From NCBI GenBank assembly GCA_014237855.1, contig JABACD010000001.1, positions 434,001 through 498,000 of the forward strand: a stretch of DNA of 64,000 bases. Reading direction: 5' to 3'. Below, piece after piece: positions 1 to 8,442 of the stretch. Both the position numbers and the translations under genes were made by a program. The notes beneath the pieces are model-generated. The model made no database searches, was not told the DNA's origin, and saw nothing but the letters and a program-made list of their open reading frames with translations. Each line of letters opens with the position of its first letter. The first letter of the stretch is position 1. Source of the DNA: Planctomycetota bacterium (GTDB lineage Bacteria; Planctomycetota; UBA1135; GCA-002686595).

Positions 1-1143
1 CTTGAAGAACGCGTGGGTGACCATGTGGAAGAGTCCGGCAATCAGACCCAGTCCGCCTGTTCCGATACCGGCGACCATGAAGCCGAGCTGGCTGATAGTC
101 GAGTAGGCCAACACCCCCTTGATGTCGAACACCGTCATGCCGATCGTTGCGGCGAAGATGGCCGTCAGGGCACCGACCCCGGTTATCACGGTGAGGACAT
201 CCGGTGAGAGCACCGGGTAGAGGCGTCCGAGCAGGAACACCCCTGCAGCAACCATGGTTGCTGCGTGAATCATTGCGGAGACAGGCGTGGGCCCTTCCAT
301 CGCATCGGGCAGCCAGATGTGCAGGGGGAACTGGGCTGACTTACCGACCGTTCCGCCAAACAGGAACAGGCCGGCAGTCGTTTGCCAGCTCTGCCAGCCA
401 TTGACCATGACGTCCTGGGTTGTTGCCTGCCACAAGCCGTCAAAGCTGAACGTCTGGTAGTGCAGGTAGAACATCATGAACCCGATGAACAAGCAGCAGT
501 CGCCGATCCGGGTGGTCAGGAAGGCCTTCTTGCATGCCGCAGCCGCCTGGGTGATGCGGTGACTCTTCGGATCGTGGCTGAAGTGGCCGATGAGCAGGTA
601 GCTCATCAGGCCCATGACCTCCCAGAACACGAACAGGAAGAGGATGTTGTCCGACAGAACCAACCCGAGCATCGCCACGGTGAACAGGCTGATGTTCGCG
701 AAGAAGATGTGGTAACGATGATCGCCTTTCATGTACCCCATCGAGAAGAGGTGCACGAAGAAGGAGACCACCCCCACGACGGCGAGCATTGATGCTCCCA
801 GGCCGTCGTACAGGATTCCCACCGTCAGGTTTAGCGGTGAATTGGGCGCTTCAGAGTCCTGGAACAGCCAGCTCCAGGTCATCCCCGCTTCCGAAGAGTG
901 GTGCCAGAAGGGTGTCGCGTGACCATCGTCTCCGTGGCCCGTGTAGGCGTGATAGAGCGCCTTGGCGAACAGCAGCAGCGTGATCATCATGGTCACGAAC
1001 ATGCCGGTCGTCAGAAGCCAGTCTCCCTTGCGGGGCAGCTTACGCCCGAAGAAGATCTGGATCAGATAGCCCGTCAGCGGAATCAGCGGTACAGCAAGCA
1101 GCAGCTTGAAGTCCGTCGCGGGATCGAAATGGAGGAATTCCAT
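1..1143 (-). CDS. nuoL: NADH-quinone oxidoreductase subunit L (partial, 3' end outside window)
   Basis: This is the large antiporter-like membrane subunit of complex I, which takes part in proton pumping. The ATG lies at 1143 and the frame stays open for 381 codons to the window edge, so the C-terminal part is missing. The reading contains the hallmark stretch GTVGKSAQFPLHIWLPDAM followed by EGPTPVSAMIHAATMVAAG, with many hydrophobic segments around it. It starts 15 bases after the nuoK stop, as the last visible gene of the nuo operon. The identification is secure. Whether nuoM and nuoN follow cannot be seen. Confidence 0.95.
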   Translation of the reverse strand, partial: MEFLHFDPATDFKLLLAVPLIPLTGYLIQIFFGRKLPRKGDWLLTTGMFVTMMITLLLFAKALYHAYTGHGDDGHATPFWHHSSEAGMTWSWLFQDSEAPNSPLNLTVGILYDGLGASMLAVVGVVSFFVHLFSMGYMKGDHRYHIFFANISLFTVAMLGLVLSDNILFLFVFWEVMGLMSYLLIGHFSHDPKSHRITQAAAACKKAFLTTRIGDCCLFIGFMMFYLHYQTFSFDGLWQATTQDVMVNGWQSWQTTAGLFLFGGTVGKSAQFPLHIWLPDAMEGPTPVSAMIHAATMVAAGVFLLGRLYPVLSPDVLTVITGVGALTAIFAATIGMTVFDIKGVLAYSTISQLGFMVAGIGTGGLGLIAGLFHMVTHAFFK

Positions 1144-1158
1144 GAATCGAGTGTGCGC

Positions 1159-1461
1159 CTACTCGCGCAAGAGGTCCGCGTCTGAGGGTTTGGTACTTCC
1201 GAACAAGTGGTACACGTTCAGCACGATGGCCAGAGCCACCGCAGCCTCGGCTGCCGCCAGGATGATCACGAAGATGGCGAACATCCTCCCATCCATCCCG
1301 TCACCGTTGAAACGGTTGAAGGCAACAAAGTTGATGTTCGCGGCGTTCAGGATCATCTCGATCCCAAACAGCACGTAGAGGATGTTGCGTCTCGCAGCAA
1401 TGGTCACAAGGCCAAGCGCGAAGAGTGCCGCCGAGACGGCGACATAAGCTCCAAGTGCCAT
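1159..1461 (-). CDS. nuoK: NADH-quinone oxidoreductase subunit K
   Basis: This is a small membrane subunit of complex I, 100 residues long, which is normal for NuoK. It has three hydrophobic segments and the conserved stretch YVLFGIEMILNAANINFVAF, which carries the membrane-embedded glutamate (IEM) and the NxxF pattern typical of the family. Its ATG at 1461 directly abuts the nuoJ stop and nuoL follows after 15 bases, so it is translated within the operon. Nothing unusual is seen. Confidence 0.95.
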   Translation of the reverse strand: MALGAYVAVSAALFALGLVTIAARRNILYVLFGIEMILNAANINFVAFNRFNGDGMDGRMFAIFVIILAAAEAAVALAIVLNVYHLFGSTKPSDADLLRE

Positions 1462-2079
1462 CTAGCGCCCCCCCTGGTCCGGCTCGGCCGTGAAGTCGGA
1501 AATCCGCCGACGTGCTATGTAGACCGCAGCCACCAGCGCAACGGTCAAGAGCACCGCCGCCAGTTCGAAGGGCACGACGTATTGGTCGGGTGCAATGAAT
1601 GCGATGCCGATGTCTTCCGCCTTGGTTGAGGGAGCGGGGAGTTCATCAGCGGGCAACTGGGCCCACTTCACGGAAGCGGCCACCTTGGCAGAGACCCACG
1701 CCACTCCAAGCCCCATCACCAGCAGCCCACCCCCCACACGGGCGAGCTTTCGTTCGGCCATGTCCGGGGGGCTGAGCATCACCCCGAAGAGCAGAAGAGC
1801 GAGGATGCCGCCCACGTAGATCAGGATCTGAGCCATGCCCACGAAGTCCGCTCCCAGGAGGATGAAGAATCCAGCGCAGCCGGTGAAGGTTGCCATCAGT
1901 GAGAAGGCACTTCGAACGACTGATCGCTCCCAGAGGCACATGAGTGCCCCGCCGAGAACCAGGGTGGCACAGCCGCCGAAGGCCAGACCGGCCGGCCCTG
2001 CGGAGGCCAGCCCCCAACCGTGCAGGGCAATCGCGAGCAGCGCCAGGCCGCTATAGAACACCTTCTGGAGATCAACCAT
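1462..2079 (-). CDS. nuoJ: NADH-quinone oxidoreductase subunit J
   Basis: This is a membrane subunit of complex I, 205 residues, within the usual NuoJ range. Five hydrophobic segments are visible. The middle one includes DFVGMAQILIYVGGILALLLF, the family signature. A loop of about 50 residues with a low-complexity part (ADELPAPSTKAED) precedes the last membrane segment. The start overlaps the end of nuoI by a few bases and the stop abuts nuoK, which indicates translational coupling. Confidence 0.94.
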   Translation of the reverse strand: MVDLQKVFYSGLALLAIALHGWGLASAGPAGLAFGGCATLVLGGALMCLWERSVVRSAFSLMATFTGCAGFFILLGADFVGMAQILIYVGGILALLLFGVMLSPPDMAERKLARVGGGLLVMGLGVAWVSAKVAASVKWAQLPADELPAPSTKAEDIGIAFIAPDQYVVPFELAAVLLTVALVAAVYIARRRISDFTAEPDQGGR

Positions 2080-2677
2080 CAGAGCCCTCCGCCTGCGGGT
2101 CGCCGCCGGCCTTCTCGGCCTCCGCCTTCGCCTTTGCCTCAGCCTTGGCTTTCTTCGCGGCCTCCTTGGCAGCCTTCTTCTCGGCAGCCTCCTTCATTCG
2201 AATGCGAGCATCCCGAGACATCCCCTTGTAAGAGAGCAAGTCCAGATTGAACTCACTGCGGTCCTCGCTGACGAACGCGAACTCCGTTCCCATGTGAATG
2301 CAGTCAGCAGGACAGGGATAGACGCAGAGCTCGCAGAACATGCACTTCTGGTAGTCGATCGTGAAGCTGATCCACTCCAGCTCCTTGCCGTGCCGGACGG
2401 TCTCCATGGAAATGCAATCGATCGGGCAGGCACGCTCGCAGGCATGGCATTCGATGCACTTGTCTTGCTCGAGGTAGTGAATCCCCCTGTATCGATCCGG
2501 GATCGGCAGCTGCTCGTCCGGATACTGGACGGTGATCGGCTTTTGAAAGAAGTACCGTCCGGTAATCTTCATCCCGGCAACCGTCGTGGTGACGGCATCC
2601 CAGATGTTCTTGAAGTAGTCGCCCACGGAGACAGGCTCGCGGGTCGCGACCTTGCCTACTATTCGCTGATCGCTCAT
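2072..2677 (-). CDS. nuoI: NADH-quinone oxidoreductase subunit I (two 4Fe-4S clusters)
   Basis: This ferredoxin-like subunit of complex I passes electrons to NuoB. The ATG at 2677 overlaps the nuoH stop by one base (TAATG) and gives 201 residues; a longer open frame reaches 3166 but lies inside nuoH. Two ferredoxin motifs are visible, at Cys74/77/80/84 and Cys112/115/118/122. The core ends near residue 160. After it comes a tail of about 40 residues made almost only of Ala, Lys and Glu, then Gly/Asp, which is unusual for NuoI. Confidence 0.95.
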   Translation of the reverse strand: MSDQRIVGKVATREPVSVGDYFKNIWDAVTTTVAGMKITGRYFFQKPITVQYPDEQLPIPDRYRGIHYLEQDKCIECHACERACPIDCISMETVRHGKELEWISFTIDYQKCMFCELCVYPCPADCIHMGTEFAFVSEDRSEFNLDLLSYKGMSRDARIRMKEAAEKKAAKEAAKKAKAEAKAKAEAEKAGGDPQAEGSDG

Positions 2678-3816
2678 TAGATGATCGCCTCCCATACGGC
2701 TGCGCCGAGAACGCAGATCAGTGAGAGAGGCGTTAGGTACTTGTAGCCCATCGTCATTACCTGGTCGATTCGCACACGCGGGAGCGTCCAACGCACCCAC
2801 ATCATCAAGCAGATGCCAAACATCGACTTGACGATCAGGGTCACGGCCCCAACCAGGTTTGCAATGAAGCTGTCGGCGCCGAATTGCTCGATCGCCAGAT
2901 AGGTGAATGGGCTCTGGAAGCCTCCGAAGAAGAAGACGGAAGCAACCAGGGACATGAGGTACATCGCGGCGTACTCCTCCATGAAGAAGAAGGACCAGCG
3001 GATGCCTGAGTATTCGGTGAGGAAGCCTGCAACCAGCTCCGACTCTGCTTCGGGCAGGTCGAAGGGTGCACGCTTGGTCTCTGCGAGCGCTGAGATGAAG
3101 AAGAGGATCGAGGCTGGAATCATGAAGAGCGGGTTCTTGAAGACGAACCAACCCATCCCGAACCAATCTCCCTGCAGCGCGCTCGCCTCGCGCAGATTGA
3201 AGGTACCGGCGACGATCAAGGCCACCATCAATGAGATGCCCAGTGGGATCTCATAAGCGACGACTTGGGCTGCTTCACGCATGGCGCCGTAGAGCGACCA
3301 CTTGGAATTCGAAGCCCAGCCTGACATCACGACACCGATGGTCGTCAGGGAGGACATGCCAAGGATGAAGAAGACTCCGAGGTTGATGTCAGCGAAGTAG
3401 AAATCCGGCGACAGCGGCATCGCGACGAAGGCCCCGAAGATTGCGCCCAGAACAATTGCAGGGGCCATCATGAAGAGCGCACGGTCTGCCCCGCTCGGAA
3501 CCATGTCCTCCTTCATCAGGAGCTTGACGCCATCCGCAATGGTCTGCGCCCAGCCGTGCCAGCCACCCGCATACATCGGGCCGTACCGACACTGAATATG
3601 CCCGGAGATCTTTCGCTCGAGCCAGACACAGAGCATGGCGATGACCGAGATCATCCCGATCACGACTCCGACGGACACCCCGGCCGCGGCAACTGGCAGG
3701 AGCCAGGCAGGAACCGCTTCCGGCGCGACCCCCTGCAAGAAGTGCAGGGTTACGTTGCCCGATTCGGCTGCTGCCGGCGCTGAATCCAAGACCAGGTTAG
3801 GTTGATTGATCAACAT
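2677..3816 (-). CDS. nuoH: NADH-quinone oxidoreductase subunit H
   Basis: This is the membrane subunit that forms the quinone chamber together with NuoB and NuoD. It is 379 residues with about eight or nine hydrophobic segments. The signature WLERKISGHIQCRYGP sits after the first membrane helix, and the conserved E/D-rich region AETKRAPFDLPEAESELVAG is present. The N-terminus carries about 40 residues before the first helix. The start overlaps the nuoD stop by one base. The operon goes straight from nuoD to nuoH, skipping nuoE, nuoF and nuoG. Confidence 0.95.
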   Translation of the reverse strand: MLINQPNLVLDSAPAAAESGNVTLHFLQGVAPEAVPAWLLPVAAAGVSVGVVIGMISVIAMLCVWLERKISGHIQCRYGPMYAGGWHGWAQTIADGVKLLMKEDMVPSGADRALFMMAPAIVLGAIFGAFVAMPLSPDFYFADINLGVFFILGMSSLTTIGVVMSGWASNSKWSLYGAMREAAQVVAYEIPLGISLMVALIVAGTFNLREASALQGDWFGMGWFVFKNPLFMIPASILFFISALAETKRAPFDLPEAESELVAGFLTEYSGIRWSFFFMEEYAAMYLMSLVASVFFFGGFQSPFTYLAIEQFGADSFIANLVGAVTLIVKSMFGICLMMWVRWTLPRVRIDQVMTMGYKYLTPLSLICVLGAAVWEAII

Positions 3817-5021
3817 CAGCGATCAGTCTCCCCGATAACGACGTCTGTCGATCCGATGATGGCCACGGAGTCGGCCAGCAGAGTTCCGGGCATGATGTCC
3901 TCGAGTATCGCGAGGTTGCAGAATGACGGACCGCGCACACGACAGCGACTTGAGCCCTTGCCGCCATCCGAAAGAACGTAATGGCCCAATTCGCCGCGGG
4001 GGTTCTCGATGGCCACATAAGCCTCGCCCGGGGGCACCTTGATCGTCTTGCCCACATCGCCGATGACAGGGCCCTCTTCAATCGAACCAAGGCACCAGCG
4101 CACGAGTCTTATGGACTCCATCATCTCCACCACGCGAACATAGATGCGGTCCCAGCAGTCGCCGAGCTGCCCCATCTCACCCTTGCCGACGGGGACCTCG
4201 TAAGCGCCATCCTCGAAGGCCTGGCCGTAGAGCATGTAGGGCATTTCTCGCCGGAGGTCGAAGGAGACCCCTGACCCTCGAAGCATCGGACCAGTGAGAC
4301 CAAAGTCCTTGGCCTGCTCAGGGGTGATGACCCCCACGTTCGCCGTGCGTCCGACGAAGATCTTGTTGACCATCAACAAGTTGTAGTACTCCTTCCACTT
4401 CTCCTCGAAGACGTCGCAGAAGTGCTCGACCTCCTGTAGCCACCCGGGAGGCGCGTCGTTGAAGACCCCCCCGATTCGGAGATAGCTGTAGGTCAGACGA
4501 GCGCCGCAGATCTTCTCGAAGATCATCAACAGCCACTCACGCTCACGGAAGGCGTAGAGAAAGGGGGTGAAGGCTCCCAGGTCTAGGCCATAGGTCCCAA
4601 AGGCCACCAGATGCGAGGCAACCCGGTTCAACTCCACGCAGATCATCCGCAAGAGCTGAGCTCGCTTGGGTATCTCGACCCCCAACACCTCCTCGACCGC
4701 CATCGAGTAGCCGAGGTTGTTGTTCATGGCCGCCAGGTAGTCGTAGCGGTCGGTGTAGGGCAGATACTGCAGCCACTCGACGTTCTCGCCGATCTTCTCC
4801 GCGCATCGGTGCAAGAAACCCAGGTGCGGTTGAGCCGCTGTCACCATCTCACCATCGGCCCTCAGCAGGATCTTCATCACACCGTGTGTGGCCGGATGTT
4901 GCGGCCCCATGCTGACCTCGAGATCTGAGGTCGCCACGTCCATCATGAACTCCTTCTCACCGCCGGGGAGGATCCGGGGCTCGGGAAAGAAGGTGTTCGA
5001 GGCTGCAGAGTTCGTCGCCAT
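3816..5021 (-). CDS. nuoD: NADH-quinone oxidoreductase subunit D
   Basis: This 49-kDa-type subunit binds quinone next to cluster N2. It is 401 residues, a normal length for a NuoD that is not fused to NuoC. Conserved patterns visible include MGPQHPATHGV near residue 40, GFLHRCAEKIGENVEWLQ, and the C-terminal IIGSTDVVIGETDR, which ends with the family's usual Asp-Arg. It lies 75 bases downstream of nuoC and overlaps nuoH by one base. Confidence 0.96.
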   Translation of the reverse strand: MATNSAASNTFFPEPRILPGGEKEFMMDVATSDLEVSMGPQHPATHGVMKILLRADGEMVTAAQPHLGFLHRCAEKIGENVEWLQYLPYTDRYDYLAAMNNNLGYSMAVEEVLGVEIPKRAQLLRMICVELNRVASHLVAFGTYGLDLGAFTPFLYAFREREWLLMIFEKICGARLTYSYLRIGGVFNDAPPGWLQEVEHFCDVFEEKWKEYYNLLMVNKIFVGRTANVGVITPEQAKDFGLTGPMLRGSGVSFDLRREMPYMLYGQAFEDGAYEVPVGKGEMGQLGDCWDRIYVRVVEMMESIRLVRWCLGSIEEGPVIGDVGKTIKVPPGEAYVAIENPRGELGHYVLSDGGKGSSRCRVRGPSFCNLAILEDIMPGTLLADSVAIIGSTDVVIGETDR

Positions 5022-5096
5022 TCTGAAGGGTGGTTCGCTGAGAGCTGTCAGGCAGAGACCTGCCGGGCGGGACGGGTCGGCTTGGAGGGGCTGGAA

Positions 5097-5615
5097 TCAG
5101 ACACAGGAAATGCCGTGATACTCCTCGGGAAACTCGTAGTCCTTTCGGAGCGGGTAACCCTCCCAGTCATCGGGGAGAAGCATGTTGCGGGGATCCGGGT
5201 GGCCGTTGAACTGGATGCCAAACATCTCAGCACACTCGCGCTCGTGCCACTGTGCTGCACGAAAGATGCCGGAGAGTGTGTTGATGTTCGCGCCCTCCTT
5301 TGAGATGCGCGACTTGACCATCAGGCGATGCCGATGATTGATTGAGAGCAGCTGGTAGAGCACCCAGAACTCCTCGCTTTCCTCGGCGGGATCAGCCGCA
5401 GAGAGGTCCGCGAGGAGGTCGAAACCAAGACGGTCGTCGTCTCGGCAAGCGACCATGAATTCACAAATGTGTTGCGGGTCAACCTCGACAAAGGGGCTGC
5501 CGAAGCGACCCTTGTCCTTCTTGTTCTCCGGGTCGGGCAGACGAGGGTGGTCCGCCGTGAGAAGGCCCGGAGTGTCCTTAGCCTTGAGGTGATCGTAGAT
5601 GCCCTGAAAGTCCAT
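5097..5615 (-). CDS. nuoC: NADH-quinone oxidoreductase subunit C
   Basis: This 30-kDa-type peripheral subunit of complex I is 172 residues long. The family signature is visible near the C-terminus: ERECAEMFGIQFNGHPDPRN, then LLPDDWEGYPLRKDY. It sits between nuoB (47-base gap) and nuoD (75-base gap) and is separate from NuoD, unlike the fused NuoCD of enterobacteria. Nothing unusual is seen. Confidence 0.95.
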   Translation of the reverse strand: MDFQGIYDHLKAKDTPGLLTADHPRLPDPENKKDKGRFGSPFVEVDPQHICEFMVACRDDDRLGFDLLADLSAADPAEESEEFWVLYQLLSINHRHRLMVKSRISKEGANINTLSGIFRAAQWHERECAEMFGIQFNGHPDPRNMLLPDDWEGYPLRKDYEFPEEYHGISCV

Positions 5616-5662
5616 GGGGATTGCTGGCCGGTCTGGGGTGCGTTTGTTCTGGCCTTGAAGCT

Positions 5663-6163
5663 TCAGGCTGTGATGGCCGGCTTACGGACCACCGCGGTGG
5701 CTCGAATCTTGCGCTGCAACGCCATCAAGCCCTCGAGCAATGCCTCGGGCCGGGGCGGACAACCTGCGATGTAGACGTCGACGGGTACGACGCGGTCGAC
5801 GCCCTTCACAACCGTGTAGCCGTACTTGTAGTAAGGCCCACCGCCCGTCGCACAGGCCCCCATCGCAATCACGTACTTGGGGTGAGGCATCTGGTCGTAG
5901 AGCCGCTTGATGCGCTCTGCCATCTTGAAGTTCACCGTTCCAGCTACGATCATCAGGTCGGCCTGACGCGGTGTTGCACGGAAAGCTCCGGCACCAAAGC
6001 GGTCGATGTCGTGGTGAGCGGCCCCTACGGCCATCATCTCGATCGCGCAGCAGGCCAGACCAAATGTCATCGGCCAGACACTGTTGAGCTTGGCCCAGTT
6101 GAGGAGCCAGTCGACCTTTGTAGTGAGGAGGTTTTCCTCGAAGGCGTTTTGAAGGATAGGCAT
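5663..6163 (-). CDS. nuoB: NADH-quinone oxidoreductase subunit B (cluster N2)
   Basis: This 20-kDa-type subunit holds the terminal 4Fe-4S cluster N2 that reduces quinone. It is 166 residues. The four ligands are visible: the adjacent pair Cys38-Cys39 in [11 protein letters not shown], Cys104 in [14 protein letters not shown], and Cys135 in [10 protein letters not shown]. The gene is second in the operon, about 30 bases after nuoA. Confidence 0.96.
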   Translation of the reverse strand: MPILQNAFEENLLTTKVDWLLNWAKLNSVWPMTFGLACCAIEMMAVGAAHHDIDRFGAGAFRATPRQADLMIVAGTVNFKMAERIKRLYDQMPHPKYVIAMGACATGGGPYYKYGYTVVKGVDRVVPVDVYIAGCPPRPEALLEGLMALQRKIRATAVVRKPAITA

Positions 6164-6195
6164 GTGATTGATCTCCGGTTCCGTGTAGGCCCCGG

Positions 6196-6747
6196 CTAGG
6201 CGGCTTCCTCGTCTGTCGGTGTCTTGTCGTCCCCGTCGCCCCCATCCTCGGCGGCCTCGCTATCCCCAAGCTCTGCCTCCAGCTGAGCCACGGGCACAGG
6301 TGCCACTCGCTCTCGGCCTGGCTTGTTCGGATCGAAAGAGCGATCCTCCCAGGCGAGCACCCAGTCCAGGTCACCTTTCGCCCAGACGTAGGCGAGTCCG
6401 AGGAATAGAATCGCGATGAAGAGCACACCCTCGATCAGCGCGAAGTGTCCGACGCCAGTACCGGCGGCGACACCGGTGTCAGCAAATGCATCCTTGAGCA
6501 CGATTGCCCAGGGGAAGAGAAATGCGATCTCGACCGCGAAGACCACGTAGACCAGAGCAACCGTGTAATAGCGGATGTCGAACTTGATCCAGGTGTCGCC
6601 GGTCGTCAGCTCACCGCACTCGTAAGTCTCAAGCCCCTCTTCGGTGTTCCGCTTTGGTCGGATGAGAGATCCAACCGCCACGTTGATGAAGACAAAGAAG
6701 AACCCCACCGAGGCGAAGAGCAGGACGTTGAGGTAGTCGAAGTACAT
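6196..6747 (-). CDS. nuoA: NADH-quinone oxidoreductase subunit A with acidic tail
   Basis: This small membrane subunit of complex I is the first gene of the operon. Three hydrophobic segments and the conserved YECGE(L)[14 protein letters not shown] region near residues 42-62 identify it. At 183 residues it is longer than most NuoA proteins, which are about 120-150. The extra length is a C-terminal tail (from about residue 145) rich in Glu, Asp, Gly and Ala, ending PTDEEAA. The operon promoter is expected in the gene-free stretch upstream. Confidence 0.94.
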   Translation of the reverse strand: MYFDYLNVLLFASVGFFFVFINVAVGSLIRPKRNTEEGLETYECGELTTGDTWIKFDIRYYTVALVYVVFAVEIAFLFPWAIVLKDAFADTGVAAGTGVGHFALIEGVLFIAILFLGLAYVWAKGDLDWVLAWEDRSFDPNKPGRERVAPVPVAQLEAELGDSEAAEDGGDGDDKTPTDEEAA

Positions 6748-7509
6748 TCTTGGTGAGGCTCGATCCGCAGCGCCTGGGGTCCAGGCACGGTGCGGGGTGA
6801 AGCTCGGACGGGCGAGAGAGGCGTGGGGCGCTACAGGGATGGATTGCCGTGGAGCGTCGCAGCCCCCTCAGGCCCCTGGGGAAGGGCTGGCAAGGTGGAA
6901 TCAAGGCGGGTGGATGATCCTTTATTGCGCCGAAAATTCGGGGGAGAGTCTATGGAGCCCCTTGGAAGACTGTCAAGAATCCTGGGCCCTCCCTCTGAGT
7001 TCTCAGCCGATCTCTCGAAGTTGCAGGCACGATCATAAGAAAACCCACTGGTCCCGTTATCATTCAGGGGCAGACCTTCGGCGGTGTCGAGCGGGCTGAC
7101 CAGGACCGGGAGATGATCTTCTACTGCGAGATCAGTGGCCACCCCACAGCCCAGCCGTCCTACCACCGTCTGGAGAGTTTGAGCCGGCCCGGCAGCAAGG
7201 CAGGTGGTCTACGCCTCCCAATCGGGGAGAGAGAGCGCCCAAGAGACCACCTGAACACCAATAAGTATGCACCATCTTCACGTTGAGCGTCCCAATGGCT
7301 GAAGAGTCAGGGCCATGGGTCTCTTCAGGCAGATCTCAAGGACGCCCTGCCAAGAAACAGCGCATAGATGTCTTTTGATGACCATTTGATAGCCAGTCAG
7401 CTCCTTGAGCACCCATGGAGATCCATGATAGGAGTCTCCCTGATCTTGTGGGCGTCCTGGCCATGAAGAGCTTCCAAGAAGCCTCCAGAGCCCATCTCGG
7501 CACAGAAAC
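6748..7509. other. Gene-free stretch between divergent units
   Basis: This 762-base stretch separates the leftward nuo operon from the rightward gene at 7510. Open frames exist on both strands (for example 6790-7038 plus and 6831-7166 minus), but they are short, overlap each other, and resemble no family I know. The part from about 7035 is less GC-rich than the surrounding genes. The nuo promoter should lie here, but I cannot point to a convincing -35/-10 pair. Confidence 0.5.
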
Positions 7510-8328
7510 GTGAGGACGATTGCAATCCCCCGTAATTGGCCTACGATGGTTGGCTCCAAATCCACCCGGCACGTTGTTAACCAAGCACTTATGGTCGTCC
7601 TGAACCCTGATACTATCATCACTGGCCCCCGCCGCAGCGATCGCTGGGGACGTGCACTGACCATTGATCTGGGAGGATTGGACGCCTCTCTTGCCATCAG
7701 CCGTGACAACCGATTGCCCCGTGCATCCGTCGTCGTCACGCTGGCCGCCCAGGAGATGATGCGAATCTCGAAGAGCGGTGAAAAGGTGGACAACATCCTC
7801 GTGATTGGGTCGGAAGTTGACCCCACTCGTCATCCTGGATTCCGCGAGATCAGCGAGAACCTCCGGGCGTTGAGGACCAAGTGGTTTCCCCGCGCGAAGC
7901 TCAGCCTGATCTCAGACGATCCGGCCCTGGGAGACATGGACGCTCGCATCTCGCTCGGTTTCTACGACATCCCGGTAATCCGTCTCGAGTACGGCACGGT
8001 CAAGACCTTCACGAAGCTCACGGGGCACAAGGCCTCCGAACTTGGTGACATCGTCAAGCACCTCAGCTCCCTGGAGAAGGTCACTGTTCAGGCTCAATTC
8101 GTGCGCGGGGAGGTGGACAACTCCACCGAGAGCGAGGTTCGGGGGTGGATCAAGCGATTGAGGGACGTGGAGCCCCAAGAGGTCCTGATCACCAGCCCCC
8201 CTGCTCGAGCACGAAAGGGCCAGCCCCAGGGCATCACCACCACACGCCTCCAGGAAATCGCCGACCGCGTCACCGAGGAAGTTGGCGCAACGGTCACCGT
8301 ACTGGACAGCACCAGCGCGGTGGCCTGA
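7510..8328 (+). CDS. Radical-SAM-like barrel protein lacking the cluster cysteines
   Basis: The 272-residue product follows the layout of a family of radical SAM proteins. It has WGRALTIDL near the N-terminus, where the CxxxCxxC loop normally follows. It then has DNILVIGSEVDPTRHPGF, which resembles the GNGEPTLHP segment, then RLEYGTVKTFTKLTG, and finally a C-terminal half resembling the FVRG.VDNS.EV..WI pattern. There is no cysteine anywhere in the protein, so no 4Fe-4S cluster can form as in active enzymes. The start is uncertain: GTG at 7510 or ATG at 7546, neither with a clear ribosome binding site. A hairpin follows the stop. The function is unknown; family placement is from memory of the pattern. 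Confidence 0.6.
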   Translation: MRTIAIPRNWPTMVGSKSTRHVVNQALMVVLNPDTIITGPRRSDRWGRALTIDLGGLDASLAISRDNRLPRASVVVTLAAQEMMRISKSGEKVDNILVIGSEVDPTRHPGFREISENLRALRTKWFPRAKLSLISDDPALGDMDARISLGFYDIPVIRLEYGTVKTFTKLTGHKASELGDIVKHLSSLEKVTVQAQFVRGEVDNSTESEVRGWIKRLRDVEPQEVLITSPPARARKGQPQGITTTRLQEIADRVTEEVGATVTVLDSTSAVA

Positions 8329-8371
8329 CACCCCCCTTGCCGGTGGCAGTCGGCCTGGAAAAGATCCCTAC

Positions 8372-8405
8372 AAGCGGGGCGTTCGCACAGGCGAATGCCC
8401 CGCTT
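8372..8405 (+). terminator. Hairpin terminator after the radical-SAM-like gene
   Basis: Two 15-base arms (8372-8386 and 8391-8405) pair with one G-U type mismatch around the loop ACAG. It lies 44 bases after the stop at 8328. No strong T-run follows. Its presence also argues against an ATG at 8395 as the start of the next gene, because that codon lies inside the right arm. Confidence 0.65.
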
Positions 8406-8442
8406 CGTGTATCCGGCACCCCGAGCGGGTAGATTCGCAACC

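Noticed and set aside
2678..3166. Upstream extension of nuoI to 364 residues
   Set aside because: The added part lies inside nuoH in another frame; the ATG at 2677 overlaps the nuoH stop and fits the family.
7278..7826. Long open frame on the minus strand (182 residues)
   Set aside because: It overlaps the radical-SAM-like gene on the other strand and its product resembles nothing; it is a shadow frame of GC-rich coding DNA.
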